Shown here: positions 44,213 through 56,240 of the stretch, piece by piece
How the letters are laid out: each line of letters begins with the position of its first letter
Numbering within the stretch: the stretch's first letter is position 1
Assembly: GCA_009760855.2 (NCBI GenBank)
Contig: WPIO01000016.1
Location: forward strand, 64,001-128,000
From: Cristatella mucedo
Taxonomy: Eukaryota; Bryozoa; Phylactolaemata; Cristatellidae
DNA: 64,000 bases
Direction of reading: 5' to 3'
Made by a program: the position numbers and the translations under genes
The notes under the pieces: generated by a model
Seen by the model: only the letters and a program-made list of their open reading frames with translations
What the model was told of the DNA's origin: nothing
The model's database searches: none

Positions 44213-44380
44213 TGCTACCTACAAGTGCAGGCCTACCTATCTGAACTACTGCCTTATCATGTCAAGCATCGTACCTACCAATATTCTGACTCATGCCGTT
44301 TAGCTGTGCCCTTAAACAATCTCAAATCCCTGGGAAATTGTGCCTCTTCTAGTTCAAATCACCGCATAGCCTTGCACGTG
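44213..44380 (+). mobile_element. LINE A-like C-terminal fragment, diverged
   Basis: Translates as QAYLSELLPYHVKHRTYQYS followed by LAVPLNNLKSLGNCASSS, the AYLSDLLPHQAKHRTTRFSE region of LINE A with many changes. Confidence 0.6.
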
Positions 44381-44764
44381 CTCTTAACTGAGGTCACACA
44401 AGTTCGCAGACTTGATGCCATTTAAAATAGCTGCTAAAAATTACCTGCTACTCAGAGTATTAGCCGTGATTCGATCCGTGTGAATTTCACTGCAGGTGAG
44501 CTTATGCTTAATGACGTTGTGTTACCGTTCAGTTACTCAATAATCGACTTGCTTCCTTTTGACCCTTTTTTAAAGTACTCTAATAACGAGAATTAGCTCT
44601 CTTAAAGTGCTCAACTCAAATGTATCCTACTTGTTCTTAGTTTTATGAGAGCCACGTCGCAGCATCAAAACGCTTTCCTGTTCATTTCTATAACATTCTG
44701 AAGAGACTTCGAGCGTCAATGACTCGTTATTATAATTAACATGATCAAATTATAATAATCACAT
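44381..44764. other. No recognised feature
   Basis: Nothing recognised. Confidence 0.35.
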
Positions 44765-45310
44765 CGCCGACCTGCACTGGCTGTCAGTCAAGCAACGGAT
44801 TGACTTTAAGTTGTTGTCGCTCACGTTTAGATCACTTTATTGTTCGGCTCCAGCCTATCTCTCAGATCTACTCCCCCACAAGGCTTTCCGGAAACTATCT
44901 GTTTACCTATAACTCGTAGAAACCTCGTATCTTTTGCAGATCATGCTTTTAGTTCATATGCTCCCACGGCCTGGAACTCACTCACCACTGCTGTCACGAC
45001 ATCCCCTGACTTGACCACATTTAAGAAGAAATTAAAAACCGCACCTACTTATGAAAGCGTTTGGTGGTCCCTGTAATTCGTCCTTTATGTGCTTATGCGT
45101 GCTGAAGCTGTGCGTACTGCCACAAACGAAACTTGCATGCTGACCCTGTGCATGTCTACCCTAACCATGTCATTCCTGCTGTTTATAAAAAATGATACCA
45201 CTCACCGTTCGATCGTGCTTCCTTTGCAGCAAACTTAAAGCGTTTAGAAAGAGATTGAGTTCTCTGAAGGTGCATTATTATCAAGTGTATTAATATTATT
45301 ATCATAGTAA
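44765..45310 (+). mobile_element. LINE A 3' part, plus strand
   Basis: ADLHWLSVKQRIDFKLLSLT, FSSYAPTAWNSL and SPDLTTFKKKLK coding, the 3' UTR (CTTGCATGCTGACCCTGTGC), AAAGCGTTTAGAAAGAGATT and a TATTAATATTATTA tail. 5'-truncated, with an internal gap of the HRTTRF region. Confidence 0.85.
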
Positions 45311-46919
45311 TAAGGATAAAATATATATTTATACAATTGTGTTTTTATTATTTATATATTTAGTAAATATTATTTTAAAGTAAATAATATTTCAATTATT
45401 ACTAAATAGTAGTATGATGCTGATTAAACCTAAAAAAATTCATCGTAAAATCCGAAAGCCAATTTAAAATAATGTATCCGCACAATCATGTATCAGCACA
45501 ATCAATGTATCAGCACAGCTTGATGTATCAGCACACTATGACGATCCATCGTGTTAAATGACAATTGAACATACAAAACTGCGTTGCCAAAGTTTGCCTT
45601 TTACCAGCCGGCCTGCGTACGAGTTGATTTGCAGTTGAGAGTGTTCTGTGCGAAAGCTTTGACAACAGAAGAGACAGTCGTTGGGTAGAACCATAGCATA
45701 GAGACTTATGTAACTAAAATTTATTCTTGAAACTACTTACTCGAATGGTGGCAGAATAATATAAGCTCCCTGAGGTGATATGCAATCTCGAACGCAACTG
45801 GCGTGAGGGATTTATTCAAACTGGTGTGAAAGATGTATTAAGCTCGATAGTATCCATGTAAAAAAGAATATTTATCAATATATGATGCATAATGTCATTA
45901 GTAAATATCTGCATTGCTCTCAAAGAGAACTAAATATTTTTATCAACCACCCTTTACATATTCTGGAAAGGAAGCATATCAACCGCTTAATTATTGCATC
46001 GTTGCATGCACAAATTCAGCACCCACGAGCTCATACGGAAGGAGCAATAACTGAGAGGAACGCGGGATAGTTTTTCAGCCTTTTTGTTATTTTAATTGAG
46101 TTAGGAGATTATTTAACGTCAGTCAGCAGTGAGTTGTTTGCTATTATAGCACGTAAACTGAAAGCAATGTCGGCAAAGGATTTGACGTCGTGAAGTAAAC
46201 AGCCAAACGAACAGAGCTGGAAGAGCCGGCACGGTTAGCTGTTACTGATAGGAGCGGCGGCTTAGCAACTGATGACCAAGCAAGCTACTCGCACGCCTAT
46301 TTCTCTCGCATTAATCTGAAAAAAGAATGTATGGCAAATTCTGCAGGAAAGCGGCTCAGTTGAAGTTTCCTTCACTCACGGTTCTCCTGCGGACTCGAGA
46401 GACTCATTGAAGAAAGGAGACATCCTTTTTAAAGGGAGGTCAAGATTTTTTCTCCTCTATGAAAAACTCCTGGCAAAGCCAAAGCTAGAGCTGTCTACTT
46501 TTGGCATTTTATATATGCGACGCATGCTGCGGAGTGACATATGACACAGCTGCGGCCACGACAAGTGTTTTTTCTTTCTTCTTGTGCAAAAGAAAACGCG
46601 AACCCCCCCACCCGTCCTTCGTTCCCTCATCGGCTGTTTGCTACCAGACGACGAACTAACGTTCAGGATCGGTCAGTTCTCTGTACGCTCGATGCATATG
46701 TACGCTGAATACGTCGCTTTATAAACACCGACATAACATTCCGATTGGATGCTTCGTTTCTGCTCAAATTATTTCACACCTTTACTTCAAGCCGCTATTC
46801 GAGTTGACCCTACAACAGAGTTCAGCTCTTATTGAGGACCGATAACTAATGTCGCTCTGGACTGCATACTCTCGGGTTCATATACAACCTCGCACGCCTA
46901 TTCATTACTTACTGTAGTG
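45311..46919. other. No recognised feature
   Basis: AT-rich 1.6 kb. A four-fold ATGTATCAGCACA-type repeat is at 45485-45535. A 62-codon frame at 45882-46070 has no recognised domain. Confidence 0.4.
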
Positions 46920-46921
46920 GC

Positions 46922-47757
46922 CAAATAATAATAATAATAATAATAATTCACTTGATAAAGCGCCCTCAGAGAACTTAATCTTTCTCTAGGCGCTTTACAT
47001 TTGCTGTAAAGGGAAATGCAATTGAATGGTAAGTAAAATCATGCTTGAAAAAACAAACGAAATGAATAATATGGTTAGGGGTGACATGCACAGGGTCAGC
47101 ATGCAAATGTGGTTAGTGGCAGCATGCACAGTGTCAGCACGCATAAGCACATCAAGGACGAATCACAGGGACCCACTAAATGCTGTCCTAAATAGGTGTG
47201 TTTTTAGGTTTCTTTTAAATGTGGTCAGGTCCGGGGATGATCTATCGCAGGTCGGGAGGGAGTTCCAGGCTTTGGGAGCATATGAACTAAATGCACGGTC
47301 TCCAAAGGATTTAAGGTTTGTATGAGGTATTTCTAGGCTGTTGGATTCCGAAAAGCGGGTGGTACAATGCTTAGCCTGATGGGGTAGTATATCTGACAGA
47401 TAGGCTTGAGCCATAGAATGAAGGGACCTAAAAGTGAGGGACAAAACCTTGAAGTCAATCCGTTGCTTGACTGGTAGCCAGTGCAGGTCGGCGAGTAGTG
47501 GAGTAATGTGGCGACTGCGACGCTCACGACAGACAAGCCTACCTGCAGAGTTTTGCACCAGCTGCAATCGCCTGATCGCACATGCTGGTAGGCCAGTAAG
47601 CAGTGAGTTGCAGAAGTCGAGACGAGATGTCACGAATGCATGGACCAACTTGGGCGTGGTATTTTTATCTAAACAGGCCCGAATTTTAGCAATCTTATGA
47701 AGCTGAAAATAGGCGGATTTGACTGTGGAGCTGATGTGGTCGTCTAACGAGAGGTCG
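46922..47757 (-). mobile_element. LINE A 3' part, minus strand
   Basis: The tail (AATAATAATAATAATAATAA) and hairpin at 46922-46995, then 3' UTR, then an open minus-strand frame coding LSLDDHISSTVKSAYFQLHK, LDFCNSLLTGLPACAIRRLQ and APKAWNSLPTC. 5'-truncated at 47757, inside the DLSLDDH motif. Confidence 0.9.
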
Positions 47758-48044
47758 CAAATGGCTGTTTCATGTACCCGTGCAAATATTGAATCGGAAT
47801 AATTGAGTCTGGACAGAACTACGAAGGCGACACGAGCTTTTGCCAACCACGGCGATTAGTTTTCCTCAATCGTGTACAGGAGTCGATGATTAACTAGGCA
47901 TTCATCTTTATAAAACCTTTTACAGGTGAATGTAGGAGGCATCCGTCTATAAAAAGCTTTCAAACAACCAGCAGTCGTCAAATAAGTGATTGATTAAAAT
48001 ACGAAAATTAAATTACGCAGAAAGAGCACTCAACTATAAATATA
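47758..48044. other. No recognised feature
   Basis: Nothing recognised. Confidence 0.35.
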
Positions 48045-48190
48045 AAAATATAATTCATTTACATAGCGCCCCAAGAGAACATAATCTCTATTCAGGCGCT
48101 TCACATGTGCCTCGGGGCTCGAGCCCACGACCTCAGTCAGACCATGGTCAGGGCAACCACCTTAACCGCTAGACCAAACCAGCTCGGCGT
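48045..48190 (-). mobile_element. SINE1, complete, minus strand
   Basis: Tail complement ATAATTCATTTACATAGCGC, CCAAGAGAACATAATCTCTA, TTCAGGCGCTTCACATGTG, B-box GGGCTCGAGCCC and A-box complement CCTTAACCGCTAGACCA. It matches 16536-16678 closely. Confidence 0.85.
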
Positions 48191-48449
48191 ACAATGGGCT
48201 ACTGCCAATTAGAAGAGTACGGTGATTTATTCCAGCAATGTCTTCAGAGTTTACCACGAGGATTGTAATAGTCCGTCGCTTAGTGTGAAGAAATTTGTCG
48301 TCATCGACGGCTAAATCTTTGCAAGGCAGCCACTGAGTTCTATGAACCGTCGGATCTGATCCTGATGCCAAATCGATACGTTTCGCAAAAAATAATACAA
48401 GTCGGCAGACAATGCAGGGTCCATAATTAGTGAATTTTTTGGGATATAT
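48191..48449. other. No recognised feature
   Basis: Nothing recognised. Confidence 0.35.
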
Positions 48450-50400
48450 GTAATGTAATGTAATGTATCTCCGTCTGTAACTCCACAAAGTCATTAAGAC
48501 CATATGGGTGTTACGCAGGGGAGTTTGGCATAGCACACTCGCTGCCTAAGCGGCTTTCGGTACGCATTCTGTTGTCAACAGACTGCATCTCACGCAAAAA
48601 GGAGAAAGTGGGAAGCATAGCAGAGTCAGGAGAGCAGCTGAGGTAGTGAGTAGGATGGAAGTAGCAGCTCAGGACCGCGGAAAAGGATGAGCCATTGTCG
48701 GCAGCTGGAGAGTAGTTGTTGTTGCGTAAGAAATGTGGAAGCGAGTTCCACAGTCTACAACCTGTAGAGCTCAAGCTTCTGCCGCCAACGGTCATTCAGC
48801 AGATGAATAGAACAGCTAATTTATTGCCCACACAGGACCTGAGGGCGCGAAGAGGCTGAACGGGTGTAGTAGTTCAGCTAGGTACGAAGGAGCCAAGCCG
48901 TGGCTGGCCTTGTGGGTCAGCGTAAGAACTGTTCTCTGTATCCGCTGCTCAAACGGCATCAATCCTAGCTCTTTCAGCAAAGGAGACACGTGCTCAAACC
49001 TCTGGGACTTGAAGACTAGCCTTACAGCCATATTCAAAGTCAGCTGCAGTGGCATACTAGCTTTCTTTGGTAGCCCAGCCAAAAGGAAATTACAATAACC
49101 AAGCCGAGGCAAAACTAAGGGGCTAGTTAAATCTTTTCCAAACCACTTTGGAAGACGGGTCCTAATCTTGGATAGGGATCGGACGTGATGGCTAGCTGTA
49201 GAAGCAGTCTTCTGAATGAAGGTCCTAATATTACGGCGCCTGTCAAAAAAGACGCCTAAGTTTCGAGCACGTGGTGATGGCTCCACGACAGCATTACCTA
49301 TTAGAAGAGCAAAACCTTTTAATCCAGCCACATGCGCTTAAGGTGTCGTTAGAGCGGCAGCTCGGTTTTATTGTCATTTAGTTTCAAGAAGTTTTTCGAC
49401 ATCCAGGATCGAATGTCGCCAAGGCTAGCATTCAGTTTCTCAGTTGCCGCAGCAGATTCCGACGGTTTAATTGACAAATATATCTGAGAATCTTCAGCAT
49501 AAAAGTGATATCCTATTCCAAGGACCATAATCACTTTTTCTAAAGGTTGAGTATAAATGCAGATCAGCAAGGGACCGAGTACAGACCCTCAAGGGACTCC
49601 TCAGGTGATCCGTCTTGTGTGTGAGACCTGACCCTCACACGAAACGGATTGAACACGATCAGACAAGTACGAATTCAACGACGCCAGTGCTTCGTCTGCT
49701 AGACCGATCGTTGTTCTCAGTCGTTCAAGTAGAACATCTTGATCCATGGTGTCGAAAGCAGCTGACAGATCTAGCAGAGCTAGGGCAGTGACATTCACGT
49801 CATCGTTGCCACGAAGAATGTCATTTTTAACACGGAAGAGAACAATTTCAATGAAGTGCTGCCTCTTGAACCCTGATTGAAATGTATCTGACATTTCATT
49901 CTTTTCAATGTGTTCAACCAGCTGCTTAGCAACAAATTTTTCAAGAATCTTTGACAAGAAAGGCAGAAGAGAAACTGGGCGATAGCTTGCGAGGACCTTT
50001 GTGTCTAATCCAAGCTTTTTAAGTATGGGTTGAACGACTGCCGATTTGAAGGACTTGGGGACGACCCCTTTTCCCAATGAAGCATTACAAATTTTGGTTA
50101 CGGCAGGGCTAATTTGGCCAGCCAGTGACGTCCACAGAAATGATGGTATAAGGCTTTCAGGAGACGAGCTCCTTCTGCTAGACCATATAAATGTAGCCAC
50201 ATTGCAAGCAGAAACCTCGGAAAACCTGTAAGGAAGGTCACAGGTTGTAATACAGCAGTCACTTTAGTCAGAGGGGGCATTGTGCTGGCACGAATGTGCT
50301 CAATTTTTTCAGTAAAGAAGGCTAAGAAACGCAGTCTTTGGCAGAGGCGGTCCAGTTCTGCTGCTACATCTCTCATCGGTGTAATCGATACCATTCGACC
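48450..50400 (-). mobile_element. LINE family B, about 1.95 kb, minus strand
   Basis: The longest LINE B. Minus-strand order: [60 protein letters not shown], then GVP(E/Q)GSVLGP-like, [19 protein letters not shown] (catalytic YADD changed to YAED), NLGVFFDRRRN, HHVRSLSKIRTRLP and RLWNSLPHFLRNNNYS. It ends with an ACATT-repeat tail at 48450-48470 (seen as TGTAATGTAATG). Frame breaks lie near 49600 and 49335 and around 48810, so it is inactive. The endonuclease region is absent. Confidence 0.88.
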
Positions 50401-50449
50401 AATCGTTTTACGAATGCCCAGCGGCTGGTACGGGTCTTAGCTCAGATTT

Positions 50450-50585
50450 GAGGAATTCCCGAATCCGTTAGCTGGCTCGAGTCCTGCAGGAGGCAATTCT
50501 CCATTGTCCTCTGTAGATGGGGTGACAGTCGCTAAGGCTATTCGGCCGCTATATACACTAGGCTGTTCGGTCAGTTAACTTTTTT
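50450..50585 (+). mobile_element. SINE2 copy, head shortened
   Basis: TAGCTGGCTCGAGTCCTGCA, GAGGCAATTCTCCATTGTCC, GGGGTGACAGTCGCTAAGGC and GGCTGTTCGGTCAGTTAACT. Confidence 0.6.
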
Positions 50586-50599
50586 TATACTTCATTGGC

Positions 50600-50935
50600 G
50601 GGTAATAATAATAATAATGATAATGCACTTGATAAAGCGCCCTCAGAGAACCTAATCTCTATCTAGGCGCTTTACATTTGCTGCAAAGTGAAATGCAATT
50701 GAATGGTAAGTAAAATCATGCTTGAAAAACAAACAAAATTAATTATATGGTTAGGGGTGACATGCACAGGGTCAGCATGCAAATGTGGTTAGTGGCAGCA
50801 TGCACAGTGTCAGCACGCATAAGCACATCAAGGACGAATCACAGGGACCCACTAAATGCTGTCCTAGATAGGTGTGTTTTTAAGTTCCTTGTAAATGTGG
50901 TCAGGTCAGGGCATGTTCTGACGCAGGGCGGGGTA
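50600..50935 (-). mobile_element. LINE A 3' end and UTR, minus strand
   Basis: ATAATAATAATGATAATGCA tail, hairpin TAATCTCTATCTAGGCGC, 3' UTR with GGTTAGGGGTGACATGCACA, and the first codons of the C-terminus (FRTAFSGSL) before breaking off. Confidence 0.88.
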
Positions 50936-51392
50936 GTATGGATGGGGCCATTACTCCAAGCCCCTACGCAGGGGGGCCGTCTGGCTATTCGGGTGGAACG
51001 ACTAAGGCAGCAGGCATTCAAGCCTCCTTTTATGGAGGTTCCGTGGCAAGTTCCCGGCGCCCCTGTGAAAGCTCTCTAGTCTAACCCTACAGTTATTATT
51101 TACCGGCGGCTGATTCGTACTTTTTCTATACGTTTATGATGCTGCCTGAAGTTTACATTGTGTCGTGGCTTTGGGACGGTTCCAGCATTCTAATCTGCGG
51201 TCACGTAAGGTTAGCCTATTGCAGCCACGTGCTACCGAAAACTGTCGTTTTCATACCAGTGTAGTTTACGTAATATGCTAACTCCGTGTGATACAGCGTT
51301 TACTTCTACTCTTGGATCTAGACAAGCCAGTCACAATGTGGATTAAATGGTAGGTTTTCTGGAAGAAAGATCAAATAACACGCTTAGGGCTG
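50936..51392. other. No recognised feature
   Basis: Nothing recognised. Confidence 0.35.
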
Positions 51393-51515
51393 CGAGCTGT
51401 GATGGCACAATAAGTAAGACGGTTACTATTTACGACCTGAGTCCTTAGTACAAGGGTTCGATTCTTGTGGCAAGCGATCCTTTGTTGCGGCTGCAAGTGG
51501 TGGTGATGGTGGTCG
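51393..51515 (+). mobile_element. SINE2 copy, 3' end cut by LTR sequence
   Basis: TGTGATGGCACAATAAGTAA, GACGGTTACTATTTACGACC, AAGGGTTCGATTCTTGTGGC and GCAAGTGGTGGTGATGGTGG, then a jump into LTR-like DNA. Confidence 0.65.
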
Positions 51516-52215
51516 TGATGATTGTTCGTCTTCGGCTCTATCTCGACGCCGTCGCCGTCGCCGTTAGATACCGGACTTGGTTGCTCTGAAAGCGAGAGAG
51601 GAGGTCGGGCTTTCCACGGGCGATTTACGGGATGGAGAGAGTCAACGCCTGGAGAGTTCGGTAAACCTCACCGAATACGGTCGTATAGCGCCCGAGCTCT
51701 CATTTTGTGTTTCTTTTGGGTTTTTGTGTTTTTGTGTTTCTTTTGTTTTGTGTGTGTGCGCGCGCACATGGTCTCGGCAAGAGCGCTGGGTGAGGTATTC
51801 CTGCCGTTTAGGTGGAAGCGGAGCCCTAGTTCGCCGGTCAGGGTCTAGGCTCCGGTTTGGACTCCTCGTTCTATTCGGGTCTTCACCACAATAGACGCAG
51901 GTAACTTAAGTGTCGGGACGTGTTTCCTCCACAAGAGTGCTTCTGCTGCAGACAGCCTGCGAGGAGTGTGGAGATAAAACTGAGCTAGATGCACAGCGAC
52001 ATTGTGCGCTTTGCTCAGAAAAATCCCTGATTTGAGTCTCTTTCTCATCCACGCCGCGGACTCGCGATTACCCTTTAGTAACGGTAAGTAGGTCGGCGCC
52101 AGAAAACACTCGTTTTGCGGCGGCCTTCTTATTTCGCGGAGGCGCGCACCGAACCGCATTCGGCCGCAGGCTACGCCGCTCGGTAAGCGTCAGGTTACGC
52201 CTACTCCGCCGTGCC
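51516..52215 (+). mobile_element. LTR fragment related to 5816-7432
   Basis: Shares the CGAATACGGTCGTAT-GCGC, AGGTATTCCTGCCG, TCGCCGGTCAGGGTCTAGGC, CTGCTGCAGACAGCCTGCGA and TTTAGTAACGGTAAGTAGG blocks and ends CCTTCGGCATTACA. The 5' end is missing and one U3-like unit is present. Confidence 0.75.
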
Positions 52216-52419
52216 TTCGGCATTACACGTTTGATGTAGCGCCCTCGGAGAACTCAATCTCTTTCTAGGCACTTTAAATTTGCTGCAAAGAAAGTATGAT
52301 GGAATCGTTAGTGGCTAATACTCGATAAACAACAAGAATAACATGGTTAGGCTTGACATGCATAGGGTCGACTTGCGAGTTTGCTTAGTGGCGGCATGAA
52401 CAGTGTAAGCACGCATAAG
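52216..52419 (-). mobile_element. LINE A 3' end, minus strand, tail lost
   Basis: GTAGCGCCCTCGGAGAACTC, AATCTCTTTCTAGGCACTTT, then UTR with ACATGGTTAGGCTTGACATG. It joins the LTR end directly. Confidence 0.8.
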
Positions 52420-54030
52420 CACATACAGGACGATTATGGGATTTTACTAGAATTTATTTTCAAACGCACAATGAATCGGTGCGTCTATTCCAGTTTTAGC
52501 TTCACACATTTGGCAGACTCTCAACGAAACAAGCACTGTGACGGGGAAATACGTTTCCCGCCCACTCTGAGGCTGTCTACGTCTGTAGCAGGAACGACCC
52601 AAATAGTGGGAGGGGCCCGCACAACCGGGACCAGATCTTAAACGGAGAACCAGGACTCCGCCTTCACCTTTTTTCTCAAAGTCAGGGAAACCTCTACCTT
52701 CGCAAAAGCAGGAATACTGGAAGCCACTTCACCTACCATGAAGTGTCTCCTCTACACTGCACCGGACTACTTCCGGTTGGCAGCTGTAAATTTCTTTGCA
52801 GGGAAAACACGGCCGAACACACACATAAAACGCAAAAATCGAGCCGCGGCCGCTATACAACCGTTTTCGGTGGCGTCCACCGAACTCTCCTTACGCTGAC
52901 TCGGTCCGTCCCGTCAATCGCCGGCGGACAACCCGCCCTCCTCCCTTGATATCAGATCAAACGAGTTCGGCAACTACAGGCGATGGCGTCGAAACGGAGC
53001 CGAAAACGAAGTAGGAACCTCTGGGCGAGCGTCGTCCTACCCTTAAATAATTAGTTGGGGTCATGAGGTTGACAGATCAGCCGTAATCATTCAGCTCCGT
53101 TTCGACGCCCCGCCGCCGGTAGGGATCTGCCGATACGAGCAAGCAGTAGTTCGGTGTTCGGCGTGAGGAATTCCTGCCTTCACGGTAGAAGCGGAGCAAT
53201 AGTTCTCCAGTCCGGTTGTAGGTTTCCGTTAGGGCTCCTCCGTCCTATTCGGTTCGTTCCTAACAATAGATATAACAATCCTACTTGCTGTGACGCATTT
53301 CCCACGCAAGAGTGCTTCTGCTGCAGATAGCCTGAGAAGAACGTGGGGGAAAAACTGAGCTACGCGCGCAGCGGAACTGTGCGCTGGGGAATAAAGCTCA
53401 GTGAAATCCCCTATTTGTGCGCGTTTCGCTTTTCTATTCACGTTGCGAACTCAGCCTTAGTAGCGATAAGTAGGATGGCGTTAGAAACTCTCCTTCGCGC
53501 GGCCACCTCTTTTAGCACATAGGCGCGCACCAAGCCGCGTTCGGTTCTGAGTTGCGCCGCTCGGTAAGCGGCAGGTTACGCCTACTTCCGCCGTAACGGC
53601 CGTTTGTGCGTCTCTCTCCTTCCTAGGATGCCAGCCTACTACGATAGTGTAAACGTAGCTTTACGGGATGCGACCGCTCACGTGAGATAGCAGCAGCAGC
53701 ATCCGGTAAGTGAACATTAATTCATTTGTGTAACATCGGCATGAGGGCCCGTGTCAAAAGCTCTTAGACGATCCGAAGATAACCAGTTCCGGTGGACTGC
53801 CTTGCCATCCAGGCAACTCACGGTTGCAGACACTGCTTCCGGGGCACCCGTAGGTTAACAGGTGCTCTACCAGCTCTAACCCATTCCCCCAGCCCCGCTG
53901 AAAGGCTGCAGGTCAGCGTATCTCGAAAAATTTTTTATATATTTAATATTATTTGTATTTAAATCAAAATGGTTAACCTATCTAGAAGTATCCCTTTGCT
54001 ACCAAAGCTGCAACGCAATCCCACCTAGAG
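52420..54030. repeat. Duplicated block 2 (paralogous to 14830-16880)
   Basis: Same ordered blocks as block 1, lacking SINE1 and with a different middle. Its 53620-53720 part (GGGATGCGACCGCTCACGTG) and 53930-54030 part match 16365-16440 and 16740-16870. Confidence 0.75.
53090..53610 (+). mobile_element. LTR fragment, third relative
   Basis: GAGGAATTCCTGCCTTCACG, GAGTGCTTCTGCTGCAGATA, GGAATAAAGCTCAGTGAAAT and AAGCGGCAGGTTACGCCTAC. Confidence 0.65.
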
Positions 54031-54154
54031 GGGCGGGACATCCCGTCGTTCTGCGTTGGTTTCGGAAGCTGTGACAGCCGTTTTCTCGCAAGCTGTGACT
54101 TATGCGCTGAATCATTGTTTATAGAGGGGCCATTGAAGTAAGTGCATATATTTA

Positions 54155-55288
54155 TAATAATAATAATGATAATATTGCACTTGATAAAGCGCCCTCAGAG
54201 AACTCAATCTCTTTCTAGGCGCTTTACATTTGCTGCAAAGTGATACGCAACAGAATAGTAAGTAAAATCATGCTTGAAAAACAAACAAAATGAATAACAT
54301 GGTTAGGGGTTACATGCACAGGGTCAGCATGCAAATGTGGTTAGTGGCAGCATGCACAGTGTCAGCACGCATAAGCACATCGAGGACGAATCACAAGGAC
54401 CCACTAAATGCTGTCCTAAATAGGTGTGCTTTTAAGTTTCTTTTAAATGTGGTCAGGTCAGGGGATGTTCTGATGCAGGTCGGGAGGGAGTTCCAGGCTG
54501 TGGGAGCATACGAGCTAAATGCACGGTCTCCAAAGGATTTAAGGTTTGTACGAGGTATTTCTAGACTGTTGGATTCCGAAAAGCGAGTGGTACGATGCTT
54601 TGCCTGATGGGGTAGTATACCTGAGAAATAGGCTGGAGCCAAAGAATGAAGTGACCTAAAAGTGAGCGACAAAACCTTGAAGTCAATCCGTTGCTTGACT
54701 GGTAGCCAGTGCAGGTCGGCGAGAAGTGGTGTGATGTGGCAACTGCGACGCTCACGACAGACAAGGCTAGCTGCAGAGTTTTGCACCAGCTGCAATCGCC
54801 TGATCGCACATGCTGGTAGGCCAGCGAGCAGTGAGTTGATGAAGTCGAGACGAGATGTCACGAATGCATGGACCAACTTGGACGTGGTATCCTTATCTAA
54901 ACAAGCCCTAATTTTAGCAATGTTATGAAGCTGAAAATAGGCAGATTTGACTGTGGAGCTGATGTGGTCGTCTAACGAGAGGTCGCTTTGGAATATGACA
55001 CCTAGATTTCGAGCTGATTCAACTGGAGATATGCTGGCAGAGCCAATTTTGAAAGTCAGCCTTTCCAATTTCTGAATAACACTAGGTTTGCCCATAACTA
55101 GTAAGTTAGTTTTATCATCGTTTAGTTTTAGAAAATTTGCTGCCATCCATGATCGGATGTCATCAATGCATGCAGCAAGTGAATTCAGAGAATTTGAGGT
55201 GCTCGAAGGCTGGGAGGGATCAAAGCAAAGGTACAACTGAGTGTCATCCGCATAGAATTGAAAGCCTAGATTGTGCTTGGCATTCCCC
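54155..55288 (-). mobile_element. LINE A, best-preserved copy, minus strand
   Basis: From 55288 the minus strand reads uninterrupted through LGFQFYADDTQLYLCFDPSQ, FLKLNDDKTNLLVMGKPSVI, ARNLGVIFQSDLSLDDHIS, LHWLPVKQRIDFKVLSLTFR, FSSYAPTAWNSLPTC and HLFRTAFSGSL to a stop near 54391. About 235 bp of 3' UTR follow, then the hairpin and an ATAATAATAATGATAAT tail. It is 5'-truncated just before the catalytic YADD, so it is not autonomous, but the absence of stops marks it as young. Confidence 0.92.
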
Positions 55289-55289
55289 T

Positions 55290-56240
55290 CAGTATATTTT
55301 ATAGATCGTCAGTCTGTGCGTGTCCAAGTCTGCTGGTTGAATTGACCTTCCTTAAACGGGCGTTAGCATGCGTTTCCAGTAGTGGGTTGGTCGTGGGGCG
55401 TTTAGCTGGGCGTTGGGCCTAACTGAATGCAAAGTCCGGGATTAGTGTTAGAGCTCTAAGATTTCGCGACTGACGGATAGATTGAAAGGCGTGATTTAGG
55501 AGCATATTTTCCAAACAGTGAGCTGGTGGACGCCTGCTTTTATGGAGCTACCAACTCCATAATACTGTACTTCCGGCTTGTAGCCGACTCTGTTAAAACC
55601 CATCAAACGTGTACGTAGGTGTAAGGTGGTCTCACTCCACCACCCGGGTCGTGGGTTTGAGTCTTGTTGCAGGAAATTCTGTGTGGCCCACTGCAAGCAG
55701 GACAGATGGCCACTAGGTTTTTCTATTGCCACGTACATTATGCTGTTGCATCAGCTAAGGTTTAACGTTTTACTCCTCACTTAGATATAGATGTGGAGAA
55801 TACCTGACTAAGAGGAACATACCTGCATTTCGGTTAGAGAAATAGCAAATCTGAGTCGGGCTTATTAAGAAATAATTTAGTCTGGGCTCGGGCATGTAAA
55901 TATTTTATGAATCTCTGTGAAGTCATCACCACAGCATAACAATCACGGAAAGAAGGACTTTTACGTTGAACACGACGTTGAGACTATCTTCTAGATTAGT
56001 TCTGCTGGATAGAATGCAGTTTTTAGGATTATTCATCATTAAGTCCGTCTTGAATACCAGCGTATATGCTGCTTGTGTGCAAGTCTTACTGGAGCACCTG
56101 TCAGCCTGCCCGAACAGTATGGGCACAGCTGTGCTTTAGGTCTTTGGCTAATTATAGAGCTTATGAGGCTAAATGTCAACCGGAGATCCTTTAAAGTGTA
56201 AATCAACCTAAGGATTAATATATTGGCTTTTATTTTTTCC
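55290..56240. repeat. Duplicated segment (paralogous to 18770-19740)
   Basis: Collinear with 18770-19740, including a SINE2 copy. It ends about 15 bp before the start codon of TRIM copy 3. Confidence 0.82.
55612..55757 (+). mobile_element. SINE2 copy
   Basis: GTAGGTGTAAGGTGGTCTCA, GGTCGTGGGTTTGAGTCTTG and GCTGTTGCATCAGCTAAGG. Confidence 0.6.

Noticed and set aside
47163-47846. A 227-codon host gene
   Set aside because: The body is LINE A; the N-terminal 30 residues are read-through into flanking DNA at the 5' truncation.
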